Source: Azonexus sp. (lineage in GTDB: Bacteria > Pseudomonadota > Gammaproteobacteria > Burkholderiales > Rhodocyclaceae). Taken from it: 8,763 nucleotides of DNA. Shown here piece after piece: positions 1 through 7,186 of the stretch. Both the position numbers and the translations under genes were made by a program. Numbering within the stretch: position 1 is the stretch's first letter; the number at the start of each line of letters is the position of its first letter. The stretch covers positions 1 through 8,763 of the forward strand of contig JAKLLI010000238.1 in assembly GCA_023150195.1 (NCBI GenBank), in the 5' to 3' direction. The notes under the pieces were generated by a model. It saw only the letters and a list, made by a program, of their open reading frames with translations. It had not been told where the DNA came from and ran no database searches.

Positions 1-596
1 TCGGTCATCGCGTCCAAGGGGCGTTCATCGATGGGCAACTCGACATGCGAATCCGGAATCACATAGCCGTGGCCAGGATAGTGCTTGCCACAGGTGCCCA
101 TACCGGCCTGCGCCAACCCCTCCCCCAAGGCGGCCGCCAAGGCCGTCACGGCAACCGGATCGCGATGGAAAGCCCGGTCGCCAATTACCCGTGACGGGCC
201 GTAGTCCAGATCCAGCACCGGCGTGAACGAGTAATCGACACCACAGGCGCGCAACTCCGCCGCCAGCACATAGCCCACGGCGCGGGTTGCCTGCAACCCG
301 GCCTCGACATCCTGATCGTAAAGCGCGCCAAGCACCCGCATCGGCGGCAAATGGGTAAACCCATCTCGGAAACGCTGTACCCGACCGCCTTCGTGATCCA
401 CGGCAATCAAGAGTTGTGGGCTGCGCAGCGCATGAATTTCGGCACACAGTGCGGTCAACTGGTCACAATCGGCAAAATTGCGCGAAAACAGGATGATGCC
501 GCCAACGAGCGGGTGACACAGCCGCTCGCGATCCAGATCGGTCAGCGAGGTACCGGCAATGTCGATCATCAAGGGACCGTGGGGTAAGGCAATCAT
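1..596 (-). CDS. nagZ: Beta-N-acetylhexosaminidase NagZ, N-terminal 198 codons (runs off the left edge)
   Basis: This is a cytoplasmic glycoside hydrolase family 3 enzyme. It removes N-acetylglucosamine from anhydromuropeptides during peptidoglycan recycling. The ATG at 596-594 opens a frame that stays open to the window edge. The translation starts [15 protein letters not shown]. It shows the family blocks [10 protein letters not shown] (about residues 32-41), [10 protein letters not shown] (67-76), [13 protein letters not shown] (121-133), the signature KHYPGHG (171-177), and D182/H184 in PDSHVELP, the conserved Asp-His pair of the NagZ catalytic loop. The nucleophilic Asp expected further on (about residue 245) is outside the window. 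The start overlaps the acpS stop by 4 nt (ATGA), implying translational coupling at the end of the lepA-to-nagZ operon. Family length is about 340 residues, so roughly 60% is visible. The visible part looks intact. Identification is from recognised motifs. Confidence 0.93.
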   Translation of the reverse strand, partial: MIALPHGPLMIDIAGTSLTDLDRERLCHPLVGGIILFSRNFADCDQLTALCAEIHALRSPQLLIAVDHEGGRVQRFRDGFTHLPPMRVLGALYDQDVEAGLQATRAVGYVLAAELRACGVDYSFTPVLDLDYGPSRVIGDRAFHRDPVAVTALAAALGEGLAQAGMGTCGKHYPGHGYVIPDSHVELPIDERPLDAMT

Positions 597-964
597 GCGT
601 GCTCCAGAATGACATAGGCGACGGCGTACTCGGCTTCGTCGCTGATCGAAAGATGGCCCTTCAGATTTTTGCATGCCTCGGCCAGTGGACCGTGGAAGAC
701 AAAAACCGGCTTGCCCAAGGCATCGTGACTGACCGCCAGTGCCGGCAGCAAGACTGGCGGACGAACGCCGGTCCCGAACGCCTTGGCAAAGGCTTCCTTG
801 GCCGCAAAGCGTTTGGCCAGAAAGCGCCCTTTGTCGCCTGCGCGCTCAAAATCCGCGTATTCGGACGGCGCCAGCAATTTCTCCAGCGCCTTGTCGCCAT
901 GACGCTCCCACATCCCGCGCAAACGGGCCACTGCGACTATATCGGTGCCAATGCCGTGAATCAT
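593..964 (-). CDS. acpS: Holo-[acyl-carrier-protein] synthase AcpS
   Basis: This enzyme transfers the 4'-phosphopantetheine group of coenzyme A to a serine of apo-acyl carrier protein, activating it for fatty acid synthesis in the cytoplasm. The protein has 123 residues, the normal size for the AcpS family. The magnesium-binding motif GIGTDIV places Asp8, and [15 protein letters not shown] (residues 48-62) carries Glu57. Both correspond to the metal ligands of the E. coli enzyme. The C-terminal [15 protein letters not shown] block is also typical. The start codon overlaps the pdxJ stop by 4 nt (961-964) and the stop overlaps the nagZ start by 4 nt (593-596), so it is embedded in a translationally coupled string. 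The pdxJ-acpS pairing is a widespread proteobacterial arrangement. Nothing looks abnormal. Confidence 0.96.
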   Translation of the reverse strand: MIHGIGTDIVAVARLRGMWERHGDKALEKLLAPSEYADFERAGDKGRFLAKRFAAKEAFAKAFGTGVRPPVLLPALAVSHDALGKPVFVFHGPLAEACKNLKGHLSISDEAEYAVAYVILEHA

Positions 965-1716
965 TCGCCGCGCGCTGCGCCTTCGCGCATCAGAGCTTTC
1001 ATTTCCCGCACCGCTTCGCGCAGACCGACAAACACGGCGCGGCTCACAATCGCATGGCCGATATGCAATTCACGCACGCCAGCCAAACGGGCCAGCGGCT
1101 GAACGTTGTAATAATTCAGGGCGTGGCCAGCATTGAAGCGCATGCCCAGTTCGCGAATCAAGGCACCTGTCTGACGAATCTTGGCGAGTTCAGCAAGTAC
1201 AGCGGGCGCTTCGGCATCGCGCCCCTGATCATGAAATGCATGGGCGTAAGGCCCGGTATGAATTTCGCAAACCCGTGCGCCAATCCGCGCCGCCGCCTCA
1301 ATCTGGGGTAAATCGGCGTCGATGAAGACGCTGGTGGTAATGCCGGCATCGGCCAGCCGGGCGACGACGTCTTTCAAACGTTTTTCCTGCCCGAGAATAT
1401 CCAGTCCGCCTTCGGTCGTGACCTCATGGCGCCCTTCCGGCACCAGCATGGCCATTTCCGGTGTCAAACCACAGGCAATACCGACCATTTCATCGGTCGC
1501 CGCCATTTCCAGGTTGAGCTTGATCTGCGTGCATTCCTTGAGCCGACGAACGTCCGCATCCTGAATGTGACGGCGATCTTCGCGCAAATGGACGGTAATG
1601 CCATCTGCGCCGCCCAGATGGGCCTCAACCGCTGCCCAGACCGGATCCGGCTCATAGGTGCGACGGGCCTGACGGATCGTCGCGACGTGGTCGATATTGA
1701 CGCCTAGTTCAATCAT
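961..1716 (-). CDS. pdxJ: Pyridoxine 5'-phosphate synthase PdxJ
   Basis: PdxJ condenses 1-deoxy-D-xylulose 5-phosphate with 3-amino-2-oxopropyl phosphate to give pyridoxine 5'-phosphate, the ring-closing step of the DXP-dependent vitamin B6 pathway. From ATG 1716-1714 the protein has 251 residues and begins with the family hallmark [19 protein letters not shown]. Other blocks are [15 protein letters not shown] (about 39-53, catalytic His43), LNLEMA (Glu70), [18 protein letters not shown] and [14 protein letters not shown] (His198), closing with [14 protein letters not shown]. It appears complete. The natural start is supported by the family N-terminus and by a 4-nt ATGA overlap with the old recO stop codon (TGA at 1715-1713). 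Because of a deletion in recO, the open frame extends upstream without a stop to 2385, so automatic calling would produce a 474-residue RecO-PdxJ fusion. The motif-supported start is 1716. Confidence 0.95.
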   Translation of the reverse strand: MIELGVNIDHVATIRQARRTYEPDPVWAAVEAHLGGADGITVHLREDRRHIQDADVRRLKECTQIKLNLEMAATDEMVGIACGLTPEMAMLVPEGRHEVTTEGGLDILGQEKRLKDVVARLADAGITTSVFIDADLPQIEAAARIGARVCEIHTGPYAHAFHDQGRDAEAPAVLAELAKIRQTGALIRELGMRFNAGHALNYYNVQPLARLAGVRELHIGHAIVSRAVFVGLREAVREMKALMREGAARGE

Positions 1717-2385
1717 AGTTCCTGCAACTCCTTGAAAATTCGTCGGGTTTCCCACCCGGGTGCGCGCCTCGTCAAAGTTTTCTGCGTCCAGATCGAGCAA
1801 GGTTTGCCCCAGCACCACTTGGCCAGCCTCCTCGGCGTGCGACAGTCTCACCGGACCGTGTTCCATGCGGTAGGTGTACAGGGCATCGGCCTGCACCGCT
1901 GCACCAACGGCATCGTGACGCAGCATCAAGCCGTAGCCCAGTTCCTTGAGCAAGGCCTTTTCGAAGCAGCGCAACGCGGCTTCCCGCTGTTTACCATCCG
2001 GATGATGGGCCAGGCGCAACAAGATGGCGGCGTAGCGGGCAAAGAGCGCAGGATGCGCATCTTCGCGTGGCAGCAGGTGCATCAGCAGTTCATTGAGGTA
2101 ATAACCGCAGAACAGCGCCTCGCCACCCAACAATGGCATGCCACCTTGCCAGTCGGCCTTCATCAGGGTCAGGACTTCGCCTTTGCCTGCCCAGCCCACC
2201 TCAAGCGGCTGAAAGCCCATCAGCAGCCCGCGAATGGCCGCCCGGGGTCGGCGGGCACCACGAGCCAGCAAGGCCATGCGTCCAAAATCGCGGGTAAAGA
2301 CTTCGACGATCAGACTGGTTTCCCGAAACGGGAGCGTATGCAACACGAAGGCCGGCTGGCCATCCACCTTGCTGCGCAAATTCAT
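1713..2385 (-). pseudogene. recO: DNA repair protein RecO, C-terminal segment deleted and frame fused to pdxJ
   Basis: RecO anneals single strands and helps load RecA through the RecFOR pathway at gaps. The N-terminal part is normal: an OB-fold region with [25 protein letters not shown] (split across residues 13-37), [19 protein letters not shown] (43-61) and the helical block [18 protein letters not shown] (92-109), then [21 protein letters not shown] ending at residue 210 (nt 1756). After that, the family helix expected to read roughly QSK-LMR-LL-YLGG is absent. Instead, frame 0 continues as [13 protein letters not shown] straight into the PdxJ methionine. Another frame reads [12 protein letters not shown] followed by TGA at 1715-1713, which is a typical RecO C-terminus. 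An out-of-frame loss of about 53-56 nt near 1752-1757 explains this. The gene starts 3 nt after the era stop. Function is probably impaired if the deletion is real; a sequencing or assembly error is an alternative. Confidence 0.85.
1744..1758. repeat. Short inverted repeat at the recO junction
   Basis: CGGGT (1744-1748) and ACCCG (1754-1758) are perfect reverse complements with a 5-nt loop. They span the point where the recO frame changes. Confidence 0.5.
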
Positions 2386-2388
2386 GGT

Positions 2389-3273
2389 TTATTCGTAGCC
2401 GAGGCTCTTCAGCAGGCGTTCGTCGTCGTTCCAGCCAGACTTCACCTTGACCCAGATTTCGAGGTAAACCTTGCCGTCAAAAAGGCGCTCCATGTCCTGC
2501 CGCGCCTCACTCGCGATCCGCTTCAAGGACTCGCCGCCCTTGCCGATCACGATGGCCTTGTGATTCTCACGGTCAACCACGATTGCCGCATAAATTCGGC
2601 GCATGGCGCCTTCAATCTCGAATTTCTCGATTTCCACCGCAGTTGAATACGGTAACTCGTCACCCAGCAGGCGAAACACCTTTTCGCGGATATATTCTGC
2701 CGCCAGGAAACGCTCGCTGCGATCGGTCAAATCATCTTCGGCAAACATCAGGCCTTCGTTGGGCAGATGGCGCGCCGCTTCGGCCAGCACTTCGCTGGTC
2801 TGCTTGCCCTTGGTCGCACTGATCGGCACCACGGCCGCATAGTCATAGTCGGCGGCGACTTCGGCAAGGAAGGGAAAGAGGCTTTCCTTGTTTTTGATTT
2901 GATCGGTTTTGTTGACCACCAGAATGACCGGCCGGTCCTTGGGCAGCAGCCGCACCACGGCCTTGTCCTTGGCATCGTAACGGCCCGCTTCGACCACAAA
3001 CAGCACCACATCGACGTCGTTGAGCGTTTGCGTCACGCCCCGGTTCATCGCCCGGTTCAGCGCATTGCCGTACTGGGTCTGAAAGCCCGGCGTATCGACG
3101 AAAACGAACTGGTTCCCGCCTTCGGTCAGAATGCCGGTGATGCGATGACGGGTTGTTTGCGCCTTGCGCGAAACGATGCTGATTTTCTCGCCCACCAGCC
3201 GGTTGAGCAGGGTCGACTTGCCGACATTCGGGCGCCCGACAATGGCGATGTAACCGGAACGGTACTGGGTCAT
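2389..3273 (-). CDS. era: GTPase Era
   Basis: Era is a KH-domain GTPase that binds 16S rRNA near its 3' end and assists 30S subunit maturation at the inner face of the membrane. The 294-residue protein has the G1 loop GRPNVGKST (13-21), the switch region KAQTTRHRI (37-45), DTPG (60-63), NKTD (121-124) and the SA motif of G5 (152-153). The C-terminal KH domain contains VIGKGGESLKRI (242-253) and finishes with the conserved KVKSGWNDDERLLKSLGY. Length and motif order match the family, and no indel is seen. Its ATG overlaps the rnc stop by 4 nt (3270-3273), the classic rnc-era coupling, and recO follows after 3 nt. Everything points to an intact, functional gene. Confidence 0.97.
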   Translation of the reverse strand: MTQYRSGYIAIVGRPNVGKSTLLNRLVGEKISIVSRKAQTTRHRITGILTEGGNQFVFVDTPGFQTQYGNALNRAMNRGVTQTLNDVDVVLFVVEAGRYDAKDKAVVRLLPKDRPVILVVNKTDQIKNKESLFPFLAEVAADYDYAAVVPISATKGKQTSEVLAEAARHLPNEGLMFAEDDLTDRSERFLAAEYIREKVFRLLGDELPYSTAVEIEKFEIEGAMRRIYAAIVVDRENHKAIVIGKGGESLKRIASEARQDMERLFDGKVYLEIWVKVKSGWNDDERLLKSLGYE

Positions 3274-3938
3274 GGATTCAACACTTTCAGGGCCGCCTCG
3301 GCCGCATTTTGTTCAGCAATACGCCGGCTGCTCCCGGTGCCGGTCGTGCGCAGGGCAGGTTGTTCAATTTCACACGCGACAACGAAACGTTGTTGATGCG
3401 CGGCGCCACTGGTTTCCAGCAAAAGATACCGCGGCAGTGCACGCTTTCTCCCCTGCAGCCATTCCTGCAGGCGGGTTTTCGCATCCTTCTGAAACTGGCC
3501 GGGTTTCAGTGTGCTCAGCAGGGGATCATAAAGGCGGGCTATCACCTGCTGGGCCGCAGCAAAGCCGGCATCAAGATAAACCGCGCCAAACAGGGCTTCC
3601 AGGGTATCGGCCAAAATCGAGGGACGCGCCGCACCACCACTTTTCAGTTCGCCCTCGCCTAAACGTAGCGACTCACCCAGTTGTAGTTGAAGCGCGAGAC
3701 CATGCAAGGTTTCCTGGCGAACCAGATTGGCCCGTAGTCTGGAGAGATCACCCTCCGGCAAATCGGGATAACGTTGATACAAGGCTTCGGCAATAACGAA
3801 ATCGAGCACGCCGTCACCCAGAAACTCCAGGCGCTCATTGTTGGGCGTGCCGAAACTTCGATGCGTCAATGCCGTCCGCAACAGCCCTGCATCCTGGAAG
3901 CAATGCCCCAGGCCATTGGCCACCTCAAAATCGGCCAT
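3270..3938 (-). CDS. rnc: Ribonuclease III
   Basis: RNase III cleaves double-stranded RNA and is needed for processing of the 30S rRNA precursor and for turnover of structured mRNAs. The 222-residue product has the catalytic signature NERLEFLGD (34-42) with Glu35, Glu38 and Asp42, PEGDLSRLRANLV (61-73) with Glu62, and ILADTLEALFGAVYLDAG (108-125) with Asp111 and Glu114. These correspond to the metal-binding acidic residues of the E. coli enzyme. A double-stranded RNA-binding domain follows: DAKTRLQEWLQG (152-163), RFVVACEI, and GTGSSRRIAEQNAAEAAL (200-217). Size is normal. The gene begins 3 nt after the DUF4845 stop and overlaps era by 4 nt. The lepB-rnc-era order is a long-standing conserved cluster, here with a DUF4845 gene between lepB and rnc. 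Confidence 0.97.
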   Translation of the reverse strand: MADFEVANGLGHCFQDAGLLRTALTHRSFGTPNNERLEFLGDGVLDFVIAEALYQRYPDLPEGDLSRLRANLVRQETLHGLALQLQLGESLRLGEGELKSGGAARPSILADTLEALFGAVYLDAGFAAAQQVIARLYDPLLSTLKPGQFQKDAKTRLQEWLQGRKRALPRYLLLETSGAAHQQRFVVACEIEQPALRTTGTGSSRRIAEQNAAEAALKVLNP

Positions 3939-3941
3939 GCC

Positions 3942-4295
3942 CTACTCCCGGCTCGACCCCTTGTATTCGATCAGCAGGCTGACGTTGTAAAACAGATGAA
4001 CGCGCTTTTCGTAAGCAACATCAACGACAACGCGCCCCTGATCCTTGTAAATAATCAAATTCTTTGAGGGAAAATCCAGCTGATCCACATCGGCAAAGCG
4101 ATCGAAGGAAGCACGGATATCGGCCACTGTCGCATTCGGCCCCGCCTGTGCAGCCACCGCCTTGATGTCCTTGACGATCTTGAAATATTCAATCGCGGAG
4201 GGTGTGACCTTCATGCCCAGCACCGCCAGCATGATCAAAATGAATCCCCAGAACACCAGACCGCTCAAGGCAACGCCAGCTTGATACTTTTTCAT
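3942..4295 (-). CDS. DUF4845 family single-pass membrane protein
   Basis: The product has 117 residues with a short basic N-terminus (MKKYQAGVALSG) and one hydrophobic segment at about residues 8-28 (LSGLVFWGFILIMLAVLGMKV). A soluble domain of about 90 residues follows, probably facing the periplasm. Sequence character and position between lepB and rnc match the DUF4845 family, which is common at this spot in beta- and gammaproteobacteria. The function is unknown. The N-terminus, with a hydrophobic stretch after a short charged leader, faintly resembles a pilin-like anchor, but there is no clear prepilin cleavage motif. It starts 9 nt after the lepB stop, preceded by a purine-rich GGTGGGG ribosome-binding stretch, and ends 3 nt before rnc. 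Co-transcription with lepB suggests, but does not show, a link to membrane or export biology. Confidence 0.85.
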   Translation of the reverse strand: MKKYQAGVALSGLVFWGFILIMLAVLGMKVTPSAIEYFKIVKDIKAVAAQAGPNATVADIRASFDRFADVDQLDFPSKNLIIYKDQGRVVVDVAYEKRVHLFYNVSLLIEYKGSSRE

Positions 4296-4304
4296 TTCCC
4301 CACC

Positions 4305-5093
4305 TTATCTGAATGCGCCGATTCGTCCGAGATCACTGAAATTCAACCAGATAAACACGGCCTTGCCGACAATGTTCTGCTCAGGCACAAACCCCCAGGC
4401 CCGGCTATCCCGACTGTTGTCGCGATTATCACCCATCATGAAGTAATGGCCGGCCGGCACCTTGCAAATCACACCTGCCGCATTGTAAGTACAGTTTTCC
4501 CGATGCGGAAAGTCAGCCACGCCTTGAATGAAATCGGGTGCATCGACATCATTCAGGAATTTATGGTCAACCTCTCCCAGTCGCTCACCGAATTGCTGCG
4601 AATAGTACAGTCGCTCGGTATGCAGGTAATCCGGCAATTTTTCGGCGTCGACCGCAACACCATTGATGCTAAGGCGTTTGTTCTGGTAAGCGATGGTGTC
4701 ACCCGGCAGGCCAACCACCCGCTTGATGTAATCCAGTGAAGGATCTTCCGGACAACGAAAAACCATCACATCGCCACGCTGCGGCTCATTGATATCAATG
4801 ATCTTGGTGTTGATCACGGGAAGACGAATGCCATAGGTGAATTTATTCACCAGAATGAAGTCACCCACCAGCAAAGTGGGAATCATCGATCCTGAAGGAA
4901 TCTTGAACGGCTCAAAGAGAAATGAGCGCAGGACAAACACAATCAGGATGACCGGGAAAAAATCCGCGCCCCACTCTACCCAAAGCGGCTGTTTGGCGTT
5001 CGCTGCCCGCAATTTACGGAATTTCAGGAAGTCGACCGCGTAAAGCACACCGGTCAACACGGTCAGCACGAGCAAAATCAGGGCAAAATTCAT
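4305..5093 (-). CDS. lepB: Signal peptidase I
   Basis: LepB is the inner-membrane serine protease that cuts signal peptides from exported proteins. The 262-residue protein has two N-terminal hydrophobic segments (about 2-20 and 46-61), separated by a charged cytoplasmic loop (KFRKLRAANAK). The active-site block FKIPSGSMIPTLLVGD (63-78) carries the nucleophile Ser69. DYIKRVVGLPGD (121-132) carries the general base Lys124, and GDNRDNSRDSRAWGFVP (221-237) forms the last conserved box. Two cysteines (201 and 210) lie in the periplasmic insert, as in other proteobacterial LepB proteins that carry a disulfide there; that pairing is inferred. The gene starts 8 nt after the lepA stop, preserving the lepA-lepB pairing. 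It looks complete. Confidence 0.97.
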   Translation of the reverse strand: MNFALILLVLTVLTGVLYAVDFLKFRKLRAANAKQPLWVEWGADFFPVILIVFVLRSFLFEPFKIPSGSMIPTLLVGDFILVNKFTYGIRLPVINTKIIDINEPQRGDVMVFRCPEDPSLDYIKRVVGLPGDTIAYQNKRLSINGVAVDAEKLPDYLHTERLYYSQQFGERLGEVDHKFLNDVDAPDFIQGVADFPHRENCTYNAAGVICKVPAGHYFMMGDNRDNSRDSRAWGFVPEQNIVGKAVFIWLNFSDLGRIGAFR

Positions 5094-5101
5094 CGCTACT
5101 C

Positions 5102-6883
5102 TCAGCTATCGACGCGCAAGACGGCCAAAAAGGCTTCCTGCGGAATTTCAACACTCCCCACCTGCTTCATGCGCTTCTTACCCGCTTTCTGCTTTTCCAG
5201 CAGCTTCTTCTTGCGGGTAATGTCCCCACCATAACATTTGGCCAATACGTCCTTGCGCATGGCCTTGACGTTTTCGCGGGCGATGATGTGCGAGCCAATG
5301 GCGGCTTGAATGGCCACGTCGTACATCTGACGCGGAATCAGCTCACGCATCTTGGACGCCAGTTCCCGGCCCCGATATTGCGAATTCGAGCGGTGCACAA
5401 TCAAGGACAGGGCATCGACCTTTTCACTGTTGATCAGAATATCCAGCTTGACCACATCGGCAGAGCGATATTCCTTGAAATCGTAAGCGTAGCCCTTGGA
5501 GCAGGATTTCAGCTTGTCGAAGAAATCCATCACCACTTCGGCCATCGGCATTTCATAGACCAGCTTCACCTGGCGACCGTGGTAATGCATGTCCACCTGA
5601 TTGCCACGCTTCTGGTTACATAGCGTGATCACGTTTCCGAGGTAGTCCTGCGGAACAAAAATCGTGGCGGTGATGATCGGCTCCCGGACCTCATCGATCT
5701 TGGAAATTTCCGGCAACTTGGCGGGATTTTCCACCTGAATCACCGAACCATCGCGCTGGACGACTTCGTATACGACGGTCGGCGCGGTGGTGATCAGGTC
5801 CTGATCAAATTCTCGCTCCAGGCGCTCCTGCACGATTTCCATGTGCAGCAAGCCAAGAAAACCGCAGCGGAAACCAAAACCCAAGGCTTGCGAGACTTCT
5901 GGCTCGTACATCAGCGAGGCGTCGTTGAGTTTGAGTTTTTCCAGCGCTTCACGCAGGGAGTCGTACTGGTTGGATTCCACCGGATAAAGTCCGGCAAATA
6001 CCTGCGGCTTGATTTCCTTGAAACCGGGCAGCGGCTCATCTGCCCTGCGATCGGCCAGGGTAATGGTATCGCCGACCTTGGCCGCCTTGAGTTCCTTGAT
6101 CCCGGAAATCACAAAACCCACCTCGCCCGCCTTCAACGAAGGACGTTGCAGGGATTTCGGCGTGAACACCCCCACCTGTTCGCACAACTGCGTGGCACCG
6201 GTAGACATGAACAACAGCTTGTCCTTGGGCTTCATTTCCCCATCAACAACTCGCACCAGCATGACGACACCGACGTAATTATCAAACCAGGAGTCGATGA
6301 TCAGTGCCTTCAAGGGGGCGCTCAGGTCACCCTTGGGCGGCGGCACACGGGCCACCACCGACTCGAGGATATCCTCAACACCCAAACCCGTCTTGGCCGA
6401 TGCCAGCACGGCATCCGTGGCATCGATCCCGATCACATCCTCGATTTCCTGCCGTGCGGTATCCGGATCGGCCGATGGCAAATCGATCTTGTTCAGGACC
6501 GGGAGCACCTCAACATCCAGTTCGATGGCGGTATAGCAGTTGGCAACAGTCTGTGCCTCAACCCCTTGCGAAGCATCAACGACCAGCAGCGCGCCCTCAC
6601 AGGCCGACAAGGAACGCGAGACTTCATAGGAAAAGTCGACGTGTCCGGGCGTATCGATCAGGTTGAGGTTATAAACCTTGCCATCGCGGGCTTTGTAACT
6701 GAGGGCGGCGGTTTGCGCCTTGATGGTGATGCCGCGTTCGCGCTCGATGTCCATGGAATCGAGCACCTGTGCTTCCATTTCCCGGTCAGACAAGCCGCCG
6801 CAAAGATGAATGATGCGATCTGCCAGGGTCGATTTGCCGTGGTCGATGTGCGCGATGATGGAGAAATTTCTGATGTGATCCAT
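5102..6883 (-). CDS. lepA: Translation elongation factor 4 (LepA), with a 3-residue gap in a conserved motif
   Basis: LepA (EF4) is a ribosome-dependent GTPase that acts in translation under stress and in initiation or ribosome assembly. I take ATG 6883-6881, giving [19 protein letters not shown], the standard family N-terminus. The upstream ATG at 6907 lies inside a terminator hairpin. The 593 residues include the P-loop AHIDHGKST (11-19), switch RGITIKAQ (50-57), [11 protein letters not shown] (77-87), NKID (131-134), [16 protein letters not shown] (335-350) and the EF4-specific C-terminus with [28 protein letters not shown] (split across 547-574). At residues 464-469 it reads GYAYDF where relatives have GYAS-x-DY-x-F, so three residues appear to be missing; see findings. 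The ribosome-binding site is weak (ACGGG). No promoter is obvious beyond a weak -10-like TAGAAT upstream. Confidence 0.95.
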   Translation of the reverse strand: MDHIRNFSIIAHIDHGKSTLADRIIHLCGGLSDREMEAQVLDSMDIERERGITIKAQTAALSYKARDGKVYNLNLIDTPGHVDFSYEVSRSLSACEGALLVVDASQGVEAQTVANCYTAIELDVEVLPVLNKIDLPSADPDTARQEIEDVIGIDATDAVLASAKTGLGVEDILESVVARVPPPKGDLSAPLKALIIDSWFDNYVGVVMLVRVVDGEMKPKDKLLFMSTGATQLCEQVGVFTPKSLQRPSLKAGEVGFVISGIKELKAAKVGDTITLADRRADEPLPGFKEIKPQVFAGLYPVESNQYDSLREALEKLKLNDASLMYEPEVSQALGFGFRCGFLGLLHMEIVQERLEREFDQDLITTAPTVVYEVVQRDGSVIQVENPAKLPEISKIDEVREPIITATIFVPQDYLGNVITLCNQKRGNQVDMHYHGRQVKLVYEMPMAEVVMDFFDKLKSCSKGYAYDFKEYRSADVVKLDILINSEKVDALSLIVHRSNSQYRGRELASKMRELIPRQMYDVAIQAAIGSHIIARENVKAMRKDVLAKCYGGDITRKKKLLEKQKAGKKRMKQVGSVEIPQEAFLAVLRVDS

Positions 6884-6893
6884 TGCAGCCCGT

Positions 6894-6917
6894 AAAAAAG
6901 GGCGCAACTGGCGCCCT
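6894..6917 (-). terminator. Intrinsic terminator between the glutaredoxin-like gene and lepA
   Basis: Read on the minus strand, AGGGCGC (6917-6911), loop CAGTT (6910-6906) and GCGCCCT (6905-6899) form a perfect 7-bp GC-rich stem followed directly by a run of T to 6894. This is a textbook Rho-independent terminator. It lies 23 nt after the glutaredoxin-like stop and ends 10 nt before the lepA ATG, so it also sits in the lepA leader. Confidence 0.9.
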
Positions 6918-6920
6918 AGC

Positions 6921-6951
6921 GAATCCGAAGACCCTGAATTCTAGCGGATTC
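6921..6951 (-). repeat. Inverted repeat (7-bp stem) just upstream of the terminator
   Basis: GAATCCG (6921-6927) and CGGATTC (6945-6951) are exact reverse complements separated by 17 nt. The hairpin spans the end of the glutaredoxin-like gene and lies 3 nt before the terminator stem in the direction of transcription. It may simply be chance, or be part of a tandem-hairpin leader. Confidence 0.45.
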
Positions 6952-7186
6952 CCTCTAAATATTCACGGACTTTGGCTTCATCCAGAAAGTAATGGCAGAG
7001 CATGGTTTCACCATGTAACAGCACCGGGACCAGTTCATCGTACCTGGCTTCCAGAGCTGGATCCGCATCAACATCGAGTACCGTCACCCCGACACCCCAA
7101 GCCTCGGCAAGCGGCGCCAGCGCCACTTCCATGTCATGGCAGAGGTGGCAATATCCCCGGCTGATCAGCGTCAGTTCGACCGCCAT
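6941..7186 (-). CDS. Glutaredoxin-like thioredoxin-fold protein (DUF836 type)
   Basis: This is a small 81-residue protein starting MAVELTLISRGYCHLCHDMEVAL. The CHLC motif (residues 13-16) sits right after the first beta strand, the place of the redox-active CxxC in thioredoxin-fold proteins. VTVLDVDADPALEARYDELVPVLLHGE (split across 34-60) contains the cis-proline VPV turn, and CHYF (64-67) follows. These are typical of the short glutaredoxin family (DUF836). No signal peptide is present, so it is cytoplasmic. The physiological partner is unknown. Its ATG abuts the mucD TGA with no spacer (7187/7186), so it is translated from the mucD message. It closes the upstream transcription unit because a strong terminator follows. 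A thiol-redox role next to a periplasmic protease is suggestive only. Confidence 0.88.
   Translation of the reverse strand: MAVELTLISRGYCHLCHDMEVALAPLAEAWGVGVTVLDVDADPALEARYDELVPVLLHGETMLCHYFLDEAKVREYLEGIR

Noticed and set aside
25..447. 140-residue minus-strand frame within nagZ
   Set aside because: It is a shadow of nagZ, whose real frame shows all the expected motifs from 596 to the window edge.
961..2385. A genuine evolved two-domain RecO-PdxJ enzyme
   Set aside because: The linker is frameshifted sequence, and the original RecO C-terminus and its stop codon are still readable in another frame, so loss of bases explains it better than selection for a fusion.
1732..2646. 304-residue open frame on the plus strand across recO and era
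   Set aside because: It is antisense to two motif-supported genes, with no recognisable domain or ribosome-binding site.
5843..6895. 350-residue open frame on the plus strand
   Set aside because: It lies antisense to lepA, has no family motifs, and is the kind of long antisense frame expected opposite GC-rich coding sequence.
6884..6907. Upstream ATG at 6907 as the lepA start
   Set aside because: It would add MRPFLRAA, which has no counterpart in the family, and it lies within the terminator hairpin. [19 protein letters not shown] is the standard beginning.
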